Source: Xenococcus sp. MO_188.B8 (GTDB lineage Bacteria > Cyanobacteriota > Cyanobacteriia > Cyanobacteriales > Xenococcaceae). From it: a stretch of 64,000 bases of DNA. The notes under the pieces are model-generated. The model did no database searches. It worked only from the letters and a program-made list of their open reading frames with translations, and had not been told where the DNA came from. Location of the stretch: positions 1-64,000 of the forward strand of contig JASJDR010000006.1 in the NCBI GenBank assembly GCA_030065615.1, read 5' to 3'. This document shows, in pieces, positions 28,050-36,825 of the stretch (positions are counted from its first letter, which is position 1; every line of letters starts with the position of its first letter). The position numbers and the translations under genes are program-made.

Positions 28050-30539
28050 TTAGACTTTGGCTTCAAAGGCGATGCCTTCTTCGACAAAATGAGGAAAGTT
28101 GGCTCGAATATTATTGGCTTCGTCCCCTGTGGCATAAATATAAGTTCCTGGAACCAGAGAATTTTGGAACCGGAAGAAAGAAGTTTCTTCGCCCGCACCT
28201 ACCCCATAAACGTAGAAGGCAACTCCCTCTTCGATAAATTTGGGGAAGTTCGCCCGAATATTTTGGCTTTCTGGTTCTCCTGCATAGAGGTAAGTACCAG
28301 GTAAATCACTATTTTGAAAACGATTGATCTGGATTAAATCATCTTCTGGTTCATCTGCTACTTTAAATGCTTGTCCTTCTTCAGTAAAGTTGGGGAAATT
28401 CGCCCGAATATTTTGGCTTTCTGATTCTCCTGCAAATAAATAGGTTCCAGGGCGATCGCTATTTTGGAAGCGATTAATAGGAATGTCGAGCTCAGGAGTA
28501 TCTTCAAATTCCCAACGACCAACTAAACCATCATCAAGATCGACATAATAGAGATCGCCATCAGGACTTTGTACCATCTGGACTACGAACGTGGAAGCTT
28601 CGTCAAACACCTCGACATCACTAATATTTCCATCCGCATCAAAACTGATATTGCGAACAATTCCTTGACCGAGATCATTAAAGAATACATCACCTCGATA
28701 TTCTGCTGGGACAGTATTTCCCCGCAAAATATCCCCCATGACAATCGCGTTAATGCCATCAGTACCGTGGTTCAGAGCCAGAATAGGAGCGGTCGCATCT
28801 CCTCCGCTAGCGAAGAATGCTTCGGCTTCCGGTCGAGATGAATATCCTATTGTTGGAAGATTAATCCCGCTACCACCTTCATAATAGGGCCAACCAAAGT
28901 TAGCTCCTGGTGCGCCAACATTAACTTCTTCCCAAGTTCCCCAACCCACATCACCAGCATAGATTCTTCCCGTTTGCGGATCTACGTTATAACGAAAATT
29001 ATTACGAAAACCATATTGATAAATCTTCGATTGATTACTATTAGGATCGCCATCATAAAAAGGGTTACCTGGTAAACCAGCTCCCGTAATGGGGTCGATG
29101 CGTACTATCTTCCCTGAAAGGTTATCAAGTTCTTGAACTCGAAACGTACGAGGATCGAGTTGATTGAAAGAAGTACCATCCCCCATACTGAAATATAAAG
29201 CGCCATCAGGACCAAATTCTACTGAACCGACCGAATGGGATAAACTATCTGAGGCGAGGAACGAAGGTAGTTTTTCAACTATACCTCGGGCTGGAGGTTC
29301 ATCAAAATCATTCGTACTATCAACAAAAGCATTGAAATAATTCCATATATCTTCATCATATCCCTGATTATTAATACCATTACCTACAAGAACAAATTCA
29401 CTAGTAGGATCGACAGTTAAATTATCCGGGTTAACAGTAAATCTGCTAAGTCGCCCCACACGATTTCCGCCGCCATCGGGGCCAGCTAGACCAGTATTGG
29501 CATTAACTTGAGGAGGATCGTAGGTATAGGCAGCATAAAGATAAGGACTGCCATTAAAAAAGTCGGGGTGAATTGCAATATCTATGAGTCCCCGATCTTG
29601 AATGTTATTGACTTGAGCAGAAAGATCGATGGCTGGGGTTGGGTTCAATTGACCATCAGCCAAATTATATGATCTGATTACACCACCTTTCTCGGCGATG
29701 AAAATCGTTGAGCCATCAGGGGTAAAATCGAGCGCGGTGGGTTGAATTAAACCAGTAGCTAATGTTTTTTTAATCGGGCCTGGTGGTGGTGGTGGTGTTT
29801 CGGGATTGGCATTAGGACCTCCAAGTTCGATAATGCCTTGGAGTTGGGTAGTTCCTGAAACATCATCCCATGCGCCTCCAGGGCCGAAGTTCATCACCGC
29901 AAAGTCTTGAGCTCCATCAACATCATTAGGTTCTCCCGGAGTCCAGTTCGTATAGGGTGTGGCTTGACCGCTAGACCATTGAAATTGACCTTCAGTCTCG
30001 GCATCGTTGAACCCTGTCCAGAGTAGCTCACTAGCACTAAAGTTTTCTCTGAGCCAGTTCTCTTCTGCTCTGTCGCTAATGGTTACTAAATTACCGCCTA
30101 AATTTTCAGCTTCGGCTTGGGCTTCGGCCCAGGTTAAGTCTGGGGACGTGAATAAATACTGGTTGCCGTTATAGACCAAGGCATCAGGAAGAAAATCGTT
30201 ATCTTCAATCGTGATGAAGGCAGTTCTAGGAGCGCCCAGAAATGCCCCGCCAGTAACCCTGTCGATGGTAACGTTAAAGCCTTCTGAGCCTTCGGCGAGA
30301 CCATCTTCGAGAATCGGAATAGGAATAATTTTGCTGGTTTCACCATCAGCAAAAGTAGCTGTGCCACTGACTAGGGTATAGTCCTCACCTGCATTAGCAC
30401 CATTGTCTCTGGTAATATAGTCTACGGTTACTGTCCCATCACTACCGTCAGTTCTGATAATTTCGACTCCAACTTCTCCACTGCCTTCATTGGCTATAAT
30501 CTCATTTGAGTTGGGTATCAGAGAAATAGTTCCTTCCAT
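28050..30539 (-). CDS. Calx-beta / C-type lectin / sugar dehydrogenase-like protein with C-terminal repeats
   Basis: 829 residues. It has the same block order as the gene at 25339: Calx-beta (1-113), C-type lectin (about 118-240), a Pro-rich linker (E-T-P-P-P-P-P-G-P) and a GSDH-like propeller (about 258-665). Beyond it are three repeats of about 50 residues with R-F-Q-N-S-x-x-P-G-T-Y-x-Y/F-A and N-I-R-A-N-F-P-x-F-x-E-E-G-x-A-F, resembling DUF5648-type repeats. Lectin, Ca-binding and repeat modules suggest a surface or secreted carbohydrate-binding protein with possible oxidase activity. No signal peptide. It is the first gene of this tandem set. Confidence 0.88.
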   Translation of the reverse strand: MEGTISLIPNSNEIIANEGSGEVGVEIIRTDGSDGTVTVDYITRDNGANAGEDYTLVSGTATFADGETSKIIPIPILEDGLAEGSEGFNVTIDRVTGGAFLGAPRTAFITIEDNDFLPDALVYNGNQYLFTSPDLTWAEAQAEAENLGGNLVTISDRAEENWLRENFSASELLWTGFNDAETEGQFQWSSGQATPYTNWTPGEPNDVDGAQDFAVMNFGPGGAWDDVSGTTQLQGIIELGGPNANPETPPPPPGPIKKTLATGLIQPTALDFTPDGSTIFIAEKGGVIRSYNLADGQLNPTPAIDLSAQVNNIQDRGLIDIAIHPDFFNGSPYLYAAYTYDPPQVNANTGLAGPDGGGNRVGRLSRFTVNPDNLTVDPTSEFVLVGNGINNQGYDEDIWNYFNAFVDSTNDFDEPPARGIVEKLPSFLASDSLSHSVGSVEFGPDGALYFSMGDGTSFNQLDPRTFRVQELDNLSGKIVRIDPITGAGLPGNPFYDGDPNSNQSKIYQYGFRNNFRYNVDPQTGRIYAGDVGWGTWEEVNVGAPGANFGWPYYEGGSGINLPTIGYSSRPEAEAFFASGGDATAPILALNHGTDGINAIVMGDILRGNTVPAEYRGDVFFNDLGQGIVRNISFDADGNISDVEVFDEASTFVVQMVQSPDGDLYYVDLDDGLVGRWEFEDTPELDIPINRFQNSDRPGTYLFAGESESQNIRANFPNFTEEGQAFKVADEPEDDLIQINRFQNSDLPGTYLYAGEPESQNIRANFPKFIEEGVAFYVYGVGAGEETSFFRFQNSLVPGTYIYATGDEANNIRANFPHFVEEGIAFEAKV

Positions 30540-31560
30540 AGTTTAGTTCTTTATTGTCGGTAGATAGTATGTAATATGTATAGGGTTTCTTAAACTCATA
30601 AGATACAAATTTTTACCCCTGAATATATCTTGGTACGCGTTACTTAACCAAGAATTGCTATATAAATATAAAGGTTCAAAACTTCGAGCTTTCAATCAGG
30701 TAAAGTTTTGGTAAATGTTGGTACAATTATGTCAAAAGACTAAAAAATAACTAATCCGAATAAATACGGAAATTATTTGACCGCGGAATGCGGTCAGCGC
30801 AGCGGGCAGACCCCGCGTTATGCGCTTGCGAAGCTCTACCCGAAGGGGCAGCGGTATCCTTTAGGGCGGCGAAAGACCCTAAAGGACTAGCTTCGCGTCG
30901 CGCAAGGGAATGCTGCCCAAGAAAGGCTCCGTCGTCTCTTGGTGCGCGTTCCCTAGATGAGTAAAACTCATCGGGGTCGCACCGCTTTTACGTCGGAGTA
31001 CCGCGGGCTAGATTATGATCTTAAGGAGAATTAATTGAAAATTCTTAGCAGAATCAACTATTGATAAGTTAAACCGTGTCCAAATACAAAATTGAATTTT
31101 TAAAATATAATAAAGCAAAATTTTGCCTCAGTTTATCTGTATTTTCATCGACGCTTTTTCCCCCTGCCTCCGATACTTCACAACAGCGAAAATCTTAAAA
31201 ACATACCTAAAAAATTCGGGAGAAATATAGCTAGGTGGTTATAACCCCTGGTGGAATAGGAACACGAAGAATAGGACTTACAAACTTGGAATGTCTAATC
31301 CTTTTGCTAACGCCGTCATATTACTTATCTTTAAAATATTTCAGTACAACTACCGCGTGGTTTTTGCTAAGTGGTAACAAACCAGTTAATATCTTGATAT
31401 TTCCCCCTTCCGTCCTGTCAGGTTACGAAGACTCGTTGAACCAAGAATCCCCTGGATTTCTTGAGCGTCGTTTAAACGCTATCTAATGGGAAATGTCAAT
31501 TATTTCCTCTTCAACGATAAATAAATTATAATTGCTTAATAATTAGTATCATCCCTATAA
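30540..31560. other. Repeat-rich non-coding region
   Basis: About 1 kb between the lectin genes and fusA. It holds the GC-rich element at 30780-31012 and otherwise AT-rich DNA. Near 31420-31465 the string GGTTACGAAGACTCGTTGAACC followed by AAGAATCCCC resembles the tnpB end and right-end motif at the window start, so a short IS200/IS605 relic is possible. The open frame over 31235-31486 has no recognisable product. Confidence 0.4.
30780..31012. repeat. GC-rich modular palindromic element (copy A)
   Basis: About 230 bp, much richer in GC than its flanks, with the ends CCGCGG and CCGCGGGC. It contains GCAGACCCCGCGTTATGCGC, GGTATCCTTTAGGGCGGCG, CCCTAAAGGACTAGCTTCGC, GTCGCGCAAGGGAATGCTG, TCTCTTGGTGCGCGTTCCC and GGGTCGCACCGC. 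Each is shared with copy B (24057), some with copies C (22815) and D (55033). Extra hairpin modules, such as GATGAGT-AAA-ACTCATC, sit between shared blocks. No coding potential. Confidence 0.82.
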
Positions 31561-31803
31561 CCATTGAAAATACCCATAGGTATAGATGGTTAAAATATAT
31601 CCAGTTTGGGTATCCAGCGGTCAGGCTTTGCCTGTTACTGCGTGGTCTTGCAAAGCAAGGCACTACGCGGTCAGTCAAAAGCTGGCGCTAAGCGGTCTCG
31701 CAAAGCGAGGCACTACGCGATCGCAAATGTTCTTGAAATCTTACTTCAAGACAATCTTCAAACAGATCCCTTTGACGATTCGCTAAAAATTTCTAACAAT
31801 TAG
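31561..31803 (+). pseudogene. Gene remnant interrupted by a four-unit repeat array
   Basis: If the 100-bp array at 31617-31716 is removed, a continuous frame reads W-L-K-Y-I-Q-F-G-Y-P-A-I-A-N-V-L-E-I, then L-L-Q-D-N-L-Q-T-D-P-F-D-D-S-L-K and a stop at 31801-31803. This looks like the acidic C-terminal tail of a protein. No start or family was recognised. The restored junction contains GCGATCGC. Confidence 0.4.
31617..31724 (+). repeat. Tandem array of four 25-bp HIP1-nested hairpin units
   Basis: Units start at 31617, 31642, 31667 and 31692, exactly 25 bp apart, and close with GCGATCGC at 31717-31724. Each is G(C/T)GGTC, an 11-bp hairpin, then G-N-N-(A/G)-CT-(A/G)-(A/C). The hairpins are AGGC-TTT-GCCT, TTGC-AAA-GCAA, AGTC-AAA-AGCT (imperfect) and TCGC-AAA-GCGA. 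The stem bases differ between units, but three of four remain fully complementary. Confidence 0.9.
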
Positions 31804-31817
31804 CTATACAGTAAATT

Positions 31818-33908
31818 ATGAAAGACCTCACTCGTTACCGAAATATTGGCATCTTTGCCCATGTAGATGCAGGAAAAACTACCACAACCGAAAGAATTCT
31901 TAAATTAACTGGGAAAGTTCACAAAATCGGTGAAGTACATGAAGGAGAAGCCACAACTGACTTCATGGATCAAGAACGAGAAAGAGGTATTACAATTCAG
32001 TCAGCTGCTACTAGCTGTTTCTGGAACGACCATCAATTAAATATTATTGATACTCCTGGTCACGTTGATTTCACCATTGAAGTATATCGTTCCCTGAAGG
32101 TTCTTGATGGTGGAGTTGGGGTATTCTGTGGTTCTGGTGGAGTTGAACCACAATCTGAGACCAACTGGCGTTATGCCAACGATTCTAAAGTAGCTCGAAT
32201 TATTTATGTTAATAAACTAGATCGTACTGGTGCTAATTTTTACAATGTTGTTGACCAGGTCAAAGAAATTCTTGCTGCGGAACCTTTAGTCATGGTCTTA
32301 CCCATCGGGATCGAAAATGATTTCGTGGGTTTAGTTGATCTACTCACTCGTAAAGCTTGGGTATGGGACGATTCTGGAGATCCCATGAACTATGAACTTA
32401 AAGACGTTCCTGAGGATATGGTTGATGATGTCGAAACCTATCGGGAACAACTCATCGAAACTGCTGTAGAACAAGACGATGATTTGATGGAAAAATATCT
32501 CGAAGGAGAAGAATTATCCATCGAGGAAATTAAAGCTTGTATTCGTAAAGGTACTCGCGAACTTGCTTTCTTCCCCACCTATTGCGGTTCTTCCTTTAAA
32601 AACAAAGGTGTACAGTTAGTACTTGATGCGGTGGTTGATTATCTTCCTAATCCCACAGAAGTTGAGCCTCAGCCCGAAGTAGATCCCGAAGGTAACGAAA
32701 CTGGTGTTTTGGCCTATGTCGATCCAGAAAAACCCTTAAGAGCTTTAGCGTTCAAAATCATGGACGATCGCTTTGGCGCTCTTACTTTTATCCGCATCTA
32801 TTCAGGAATTCTCAACAAGGGAGAAACCATACTCAACACCGCTACGGGTAAAACAGAACGGGTTGGTCGCCTAGTAGAGATGCATGCTGATTCTCGCGAA
32901 GAAATTAGTACAGCCCAAGCTGGAGATATTGTGGCGATCGTCGGTTTAAAAAATGTCCAAACAGGTCATACTCTTTGCGATCCTAAATACCCTGCAACCT
33001 TAGAACCCATGGTCTTCCCAGATCCCGTTATTTCGATCGCGATCGCGCCTAAGAAAAAAGGTGGTTCCGAGAAAATGGGTTTAGCACTCAGCAAAATGGT
33101 GCAAGAAGATCCTTCTTTCTATGTAGAAACCGACCAAGATAGTGGTGAAACCATTATTAAAGGAATGGGTGAGTTGCACCTAGATATTAAGGTTGACATC
33201 CTCAAGCGGACTCACGGGGTAGAAGTAGAAGTTGGAAAACCCCAAGTAGCCTATCGCGAATCTATTACCAAAAAAATTCAAGATACCTATACCCATAAGA
33301 AACAATCTGGTGGTTCTGGTCAATTCGGTCGCATCGACTACACTGTTGAACCTGGAGAAGCAGGCAGCGGCTTCCAGTTTGAATCTAAAGTAACTGGTGG
33401 TAATGTTCCCAGAGAATTTTGGCCTGCGGTACAAAAAGGATTTGAGAACAGTATTGACAAAGGTGTCTTAGCAGGATTCCCCTGTGTAGATCTTAAATTC
33501 ACTCTCAATGATGGTGCTTTCCACCCCGTTGACTCTAGCGCGATCGCTTTTGAGATTGCCGCTAAAGCGGGTTACAGACAATCTATTCCCAAAGCAGGGC
33601 CTCAATTACTTGAGCCTATCATGAATGTTGATGTCTTCACTCCAGAAGATCATATGGGAGATGTCATCGGGGATCTAAACCGTCGTCGGGGCATGATTAA
33701 ATCGCAAACTACCAATCCTATGGGTGTGCGCATCAAAGCTGATGCACCTTTGAGTGAAATGTTTGGTTACATTGGTGATTTGCGTACGATGACTTCTGGT
33801 CGTGGTCAATTCTCCATGGAATTTTCTCATTATGCGCCTTGTCCCAAAAATGTTGCCGAGGAAGTAATTAAAGAAACTAAAGAACGCGAAGCTGCTCTTG
33901 CTAAGTAG
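31818..33908 (+). CDS. fusA: Elongation factor G
   Basis: 696 residues. EF-G drives ribosomal translocation and, with RRF, ribosome recycling. G1 is [11 protein letters not shown]2 includes R-G-I-T-I, G3 is D-T-P-G-H-V-D-F, G4 is N-K-L-D and G5 lies in [10 protein letters not shown]. Domains II-V are complete. It stands alone, not in the rpsL-rpsG-fusA-tuf operon, so it is more likely a second cyanobacterial EF-G paralogue than the main one. A terminator follows. Symbol by homology only. Confidence 0.93.
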   Translation: MKDLTRYRNIGIFAHVDAGKTTTTERILKLTGKVHKIGEVHEGEATTDFMDQERERGITIQSAATSCFWNDHQLNIIDTPGHVDFTIEVYRSLKVLDGGVGVFCGSGGVEPQSETNWRYANDSKVARIIYVNKLDRTGANFYNVVDQVKEILAAEPLVMVLPIGIENDFVGLVDLLTRKAWVWDDSGDPMNYELKDVPEDMVDDVETYREQLIETAVEQDDDLMEKYLEGEELSIEEIKACIRKGTRELAFFPTYCGSSFKNKGVQLVLDAVVDYLPNPTEVEPQPEVDPEGNETGVLAYVDPEKPLRALAFKIMDDRFGALTFIRIYSGILNKGETILNTATGKTERVGRLVEMHADSREEISTAQAGDIVAIVGLKNVQTGHTLCDPKYPATLEPMVFPDPVISIAIAPKKKGGSEKMGLALSKMVQEDPSFYVETDQDSGETIIKGMGELHLDIKVDILKRTHGVEVEVGKPQVAYRESITKKIQDTYTHKKQSGGSGQFGRIDYTVEPGEAGSGFQFESKVTGGNVPREFWPAVQKGFENSIDKGVLAGFPCVDLKFTLNDGAFHPVDSSAIAFEIAAKAGYRQSIPKAGPQLLEPIMNVDVFTPEDHMGDVIGDLNRRRGMIKSQTTNPMGVRIKADAPLSEMFGYIGDLRTMTSGRGQFSMEFSHYAPCPKNVAEEVIKETKEREAALAK

Positions 33909-33945
33909 TAAAGTCGCTTTGCAATAAAATATTAGCCTTTTAATT

Positions 33946-33984
33946 GGTTCAGGGGGAGGATTTAACTCTTGCTGAACCTTTTTT
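33946..33984 (+). terminator. Rho-independent terminator after fusA
   Basis: GGTTCAG (33946-33952) pairs with CTGAACC (33972-33978) and is followed by six T (33979-33984). It ends fusA and lies just before the ATG of the antitoxin-like gene at 34004, which argues against any earlier start of that gene. Confidence 0.85.
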
Positions 33985-34003
33985 CTTGAACCAAAATAAG
34001 ACA

Positions 34004-34204
34004 ATGGCTACTCTAAACATAGATAACCTTCCTGATGAATTAATTACCCAAATCGAAAAACTTGCCACTAAAAATAATTGTAGTATCAAAGAACAAGCGA
34101 TCGCTTTACTAAAAAATGCTTTGATTGACCAAACTACAGAGGCTGAAAATTTGCCCTCAAAATCTATAACTGAAATTATTGAAGAAAGTCGTAATCGAAG
34201 ATAA
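34004..34204 (+). CDS. Ribbon-helix-helix antitoxin-like protein (FitA/VapB type)
   Basis: 66 residues, start ATG 34004. The N-terminal strand A-T-L-N-I-D-N-L-P-D-E-L and helices I-T-Q-I-E-K-L-A-T and S-I-K-E-Q-A-I-A-L-L-K-N-A-L match the ribbon-helix-helix DNA-binding antitoxins that pair with PIN-domain toxins. The tail S-I-T-E-I-I-E-E-S-R-N-R-R would be the toxin-binding part. The usual VapC gene just downstream is not intact (see 34267-34400), so this antitoxin seems orphaned. Confidence 0.75.
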   Translation: MATLNIDNLPDELITQIEKLATKNNCSIKEQAIALLKNALIDQTTEAENLPSKSITEIIEESRNRR

Positions 34205-34266
34205 AAGCTACCAAGTAATATTCAACAATTAAAAATTACTGTTTTAATTGAAAGAAATCATGATAG

Positions 34267-34400
34267 ATGTGCAATATTTTACGCTGTGTTATAGATGCAA
34301 ATGTCCGTTTAACATTTCACTATCTTCAATTCCTCGGTATCCTTCGGTAATCGCCAGCACATCATAGCCTAAAGATAAGTCTAAAAACTAGTCAACATCA
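34267..34400. pseudogene. Toxin relics: PIN start (+) and DUF5615-like fragment (-)
   Basis: On the plus strand a 27-codon frame (34267-34350) begins M-C-N-I-L-R-C-V-I-D-A-N-V, like the first strand of a PIN-domain VapC toxin, and then stops. On the minus strand, about 34400 to 34313, the frame reads F-L-D-L-S-L-G-Y-D-V-L-A-I-T-E-G-Y-R-G and I-E-D-S-E-M-L, which fits a DUF5615 PIN-like protein. Both are fragments. They follow the orphan antitoxin and suggest a decayed toxin locus. Confidence 0.45.
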
Positions 34401-34441
34401 AATAATGCTAAACTACAAAATACATTGGCGGAAAAAATCCT

Positions 34442-34999
34442 ATGACCACAGCCGCTCAAACCACAACTATAGAAGAGTTCCTCAAGCTTCCAGAAACCAA
34501 ACCTCCATCAGAATTTATCAATGGAGAAATCATCACCAAACCCATGCCACAGGGTCAACATAGTCTGATTCAGATAGAATTATGTCAAGCGATCAACCAA
34601 GTCGCTAACCCCAATAAAATTGCTAAGGCATTCCCAGAACTGCGCTGTACTTTTAGCGGTGCCTCAATTATTCCTGATATCGCCGTATTCCGTTGGTCAA
34701 GAATTCCCCTTGAGACTTCTGGTAAAATTGCCAACCGCTTTACAATATATCCAGATTGGGCAATCGAAGTTCTCTCTCCAGACCAAAGACAAATCAAAGT
34801 CCTCAGCAACCTCCTTCATTGTTCGCGTCATGGAACCGAACTAGGATGGTTAATCGATCCAGAAGCAGAAAGTATTCTCATTATCGATGCTAATCAGCGA
34901 GTGGAAATACTTTCAGGAAATTCTCGGTTAGCAATTCTCAATGGAGTTGAGTTAGAACTAACAGCTAAACAAGTTTTTGACTGGTTAACTCTAGATTAG
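34442..34999 (+). CDS. Uma2 family endonuclease
   Basis: 185 residues, full length for the Uma2 (DUF820) family. Visible motifs are E-F-I-N-G-E-I-I, the P-D-I-A-V-F strand, the W-A-I-E-V-L-S-P-D-Q segment with putative catalytic Glu and the late G-T-E-L-G-W-L-I-D. The usual K-x3-Y before the Gly is replaced by L-L-H-C-S-R-H, so a catalytic Lys may be shifted or lost. Function in vivo is uncertain; members are very abundant in cyanobacteria. Compare the truncated copy at 258. Confidence 0.85.
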   Translation: MTTAAQTTTIEEFLKLPETKPPSEFINGEIITKPMPQGQHSLIQIELCQAINQVANPNKIAKAFPELRCTFSGASIIPDIAVFRWSRIPLETSGKIANRFTIYPDWAIEVLSPDQRQIKVLSNLLHCSRHGTELGWLIDPEAESILIIDANQRVEILSGNSRLAILNGVELELTAKQVFDWLTLD

Positions 35000-35248
35000 G
35001 GGTACTTTCAGTAGATCGAAAAAGAGCCAAAACCCTTTGAAGTCGGAGGAGTCATACTAAGTTGCGTTCAGATCCAGAACTTATTCATGATGTAGCAGGA
35101 GGGCAAGGAGAAAGGGAGATAAAATTACACCTTTGAATATAATTTGGTATTGCCTGTAACTCTCACTCCCAACCCCTATCATCGATCGCCCAAAACCTGT
35201 AATCTAAAAAAATAAAACAAAAATACAGATTGAAGGAAAAAACAGTTT

Positions 35249-36091
35249 GTGGCTATCAAAGAACATCAAATACAAGTTGGTAACTGGCAATGGTTTTATC
35301 GTGAAACGAAAGTAGAAAGTGAACGCCCTCGGGTATTATTGCTCCATGGAATTCCTACCCATAGCTATACTTGGCGGGGAGTGATGAATCAATTAGCAGC
35401 ACAAAAAATTAGTTCGATTGCGCCAGATTGGTTAGGTTGTGGATTTTCCGCCAAACCAGATAAGCGAGATTTTAACTATAGTCCCGATGCTTTTATCGCT
35501 GCCTTAGAAGATTTTGTTGCTGCTGTAGAATTAGATAACTTTTATTTAGTCGTTCAAGGTTTTTTAGGTTCAGTAGGGATTCAATACGCTTTAAGGAATG
35601 AAGAAAAAATCGAACGTTTAGTGATTCTCAATTGCCCTCTGACGAATCAAGATAAATTACCCTGGAAAATGAAACCATGGAGTTTTCCTTTTGTCGGGGA
35701 TATGATGACCCAAGATCCTTTGCAGGTAGATCGTACTTTAGAATCAGGAAGCGGTTTTGTCGTTGCAGAAAAAGATTTAGCAGTACATCGTCAACCATTT
35801 TTAGAGACTTCTGCGGTGGGAAGATCTTTAATGGCAATCACCAAAGGTCTAAAATTAGAGCAAGCTACGACAGAAATATCCCAGGGTTTAGCTAAATTTA
35901 AGACTCCAACCTTAATTCTCTGGGGAGAAGCAGATCCTTGGCTAGACGTTGAGGAAGCTTCAACCATTGCCAAATCTAACTCAGCTATTGAAATAGTTAA
36001 ACTCCCAGAGGCTAAACATTATCCCCAAGAACATTGGTCTGAAGAGGTTGCTACAGAAATTTTTCAGTTTTTCCGTCGTAAAGTTTTCTAA
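35249..36091 (+). CDS. Alpha/beta-fold hydrolase family protein lacking the usual nucleophile
   Basis: 280 residues from a GTG start; GAAGGAAAA lies about 10 bases upstream. It resembles haloalkane-dehalogenase-type proteins: L-L-H-G-I-P-T-H-S-Y-T-W (oxyanion region), D-W-L-G-C-G-F-S near 69, L-I-L-W-G-E-A-D-P-W with the acid Asp and K-H-Y-P-Q-E-H-W with the His. At the nucleophile elbow, where V-Q-D-W-G-G or G-x-S-x-G is expected, the sequence is V-V-Q-G-F-L-G-S. Gly takes the place of Asp or Ser. psbQ follows 59 bp downstream. Enzymatic activity is doubtful. Confidence 0.85.
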   Translation: MAIKEHQIQVGNWQWFYRETKVESERPRVLLLHGIPTHSYTWRGVMNQLAAQKISSIAPDWLGCGFSAKPDKRDFNYSPDAFIAALEDFVAAVELDNFYLVVQGFLGSVGIQYALRNEEKIERLVILNCPLTNQDKLPWKMKPWSFPFVGDMMTQDPLQVDRTLESGSGFVVAEKDLAVHRQPFLETSAVGRSLMAITKGLKLEQATTEISQGLAKFKTPTLILWGEADPWLDVEEASTIAKSNSAIEIVKLPEAKHYPQEHWSEEVATEIFQFFRRKVF

Positions 36092-36150
36092 AAGGGCTAA
36101 TTCTTGAGACAATTCTTTTTAGTAAACATATATAGATCATTTCATACAAT

Positions 36151-36594
36151 ATGAAAATCCTTCGCTCTCTTCTTTCCTTGATGCTAGTCTTGGTTGCCAC
36201 TGTCTTAGTTAGTTGCAGTGGTCCTACCGCTTCTGTCCCAGAAGTTTATACGCCTGAAAAACTTGAGACCATCAAAATCTATCGTATTCCTGTTGATATC
36301 GCTAAGAAGGAAATTTTTACTCTTAGTGGCTTAATCGGCGATGAAAATTGGACAGATGTGAAAAGTGTTATTCATGGTCCTTTAGGTCTTTTGCGAAGAG
36401 ATTTAAGATATTTATCGGAAGCACTACTTCCCGATGATAAAGAAAAATCTCTTGAGATCTCTGAAGACCTATTTTTGCGTCTAGAAAATCTTGACGCTGC
36501 TGCTGATGAGAAAAATTATAGTAACGCAATTGCAGCATACAATAAAGCGATCGCCGATTTAGACGCTTATGTACAACTAATTCCCAATACTTAA
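36151..36594 (+). CDS. psbQ: Photosystem II protein PsbQ (CyanoQ) lipoprotein
   Basis: 147 residues. The N-terminus is a type II signal peptide ending L-V-S-C-S, so the protein is lipid-anchored at Cys22 on the lumenal side of the thylakoid. The rest forms a four-helix bundle (Y-T-P-E-K-L-E-T-I-K-I-Y, D-W/N-W-T-D-V-K-S-V-I-H-G-P-L-G, then L-R-R-D-L-R-Y-L). CyanoQ stabilises the oxygen-evolving complex of photosystem II. Monocistronic with its own terminator. Confidence 0.93.
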   Translation: MKILRSLLSLMLVLVATVLVSCSGPTASVPEVYTPEKLETIKIYRIPVDIAKKEIFTLSGLIGDENWTDVKSVIHGPLGLLRRDLRYLSEALLPDDKEKSLEISEDLFLRLENLDAAADEKNYSNAIAAYNKAIADLDAYVQLIPNT

Positions 36595-36624
36595 AATATT
36601 TAACTTACATCATAATTGATTTAG

Positions 36625-36655
36625 GCTTCACTCTTTATTATGAGTGGAGCTTTCT
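36625..36655 (+). terminator. Rho-independent terminator after psbQ
   Basis: GCTTCACTC (36625-36633) pairs with GAGTGGAGC (36642-36650), with one G-T pair, and is followed by TTTCTG. It lies 30 bp after the psbQ stop. Confidence 0.7.
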
Positions 36656-36825
36656 GATAAGTAATCTCTCCCTCGCAAATAGATAAAGCAGATTCATCGT
36701 AGTTGCCGTCAAGATACCTGGCAGACAAAACTTATTTAAATATATATACTAAGATAAACGACAACTAAAAATAGACCTGTATTAAGCAATGATCCCTTCA
36801 ATTTCTGCACTAAGTAAAATATTTA

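Noticed and set aside
28043-28304. Plus-strand frames opposite the C-terminal repeats of the 829-residue gene
   Set aside because: They are antisense shadows; the repeated look comes from the repeats coded on the minus strand.
31235-31486. 83-residue plus-strand frame
   Set aside because: No start signal and no family; only its end resembles an IS200/IS605 tail, too weak to call a gene.
31617-31724. 25-bp array considered as CRISPR
   Set aside because: Units abut without spacers of constant length and the variable part is the hairpin stem itself; no cas genes nearby.
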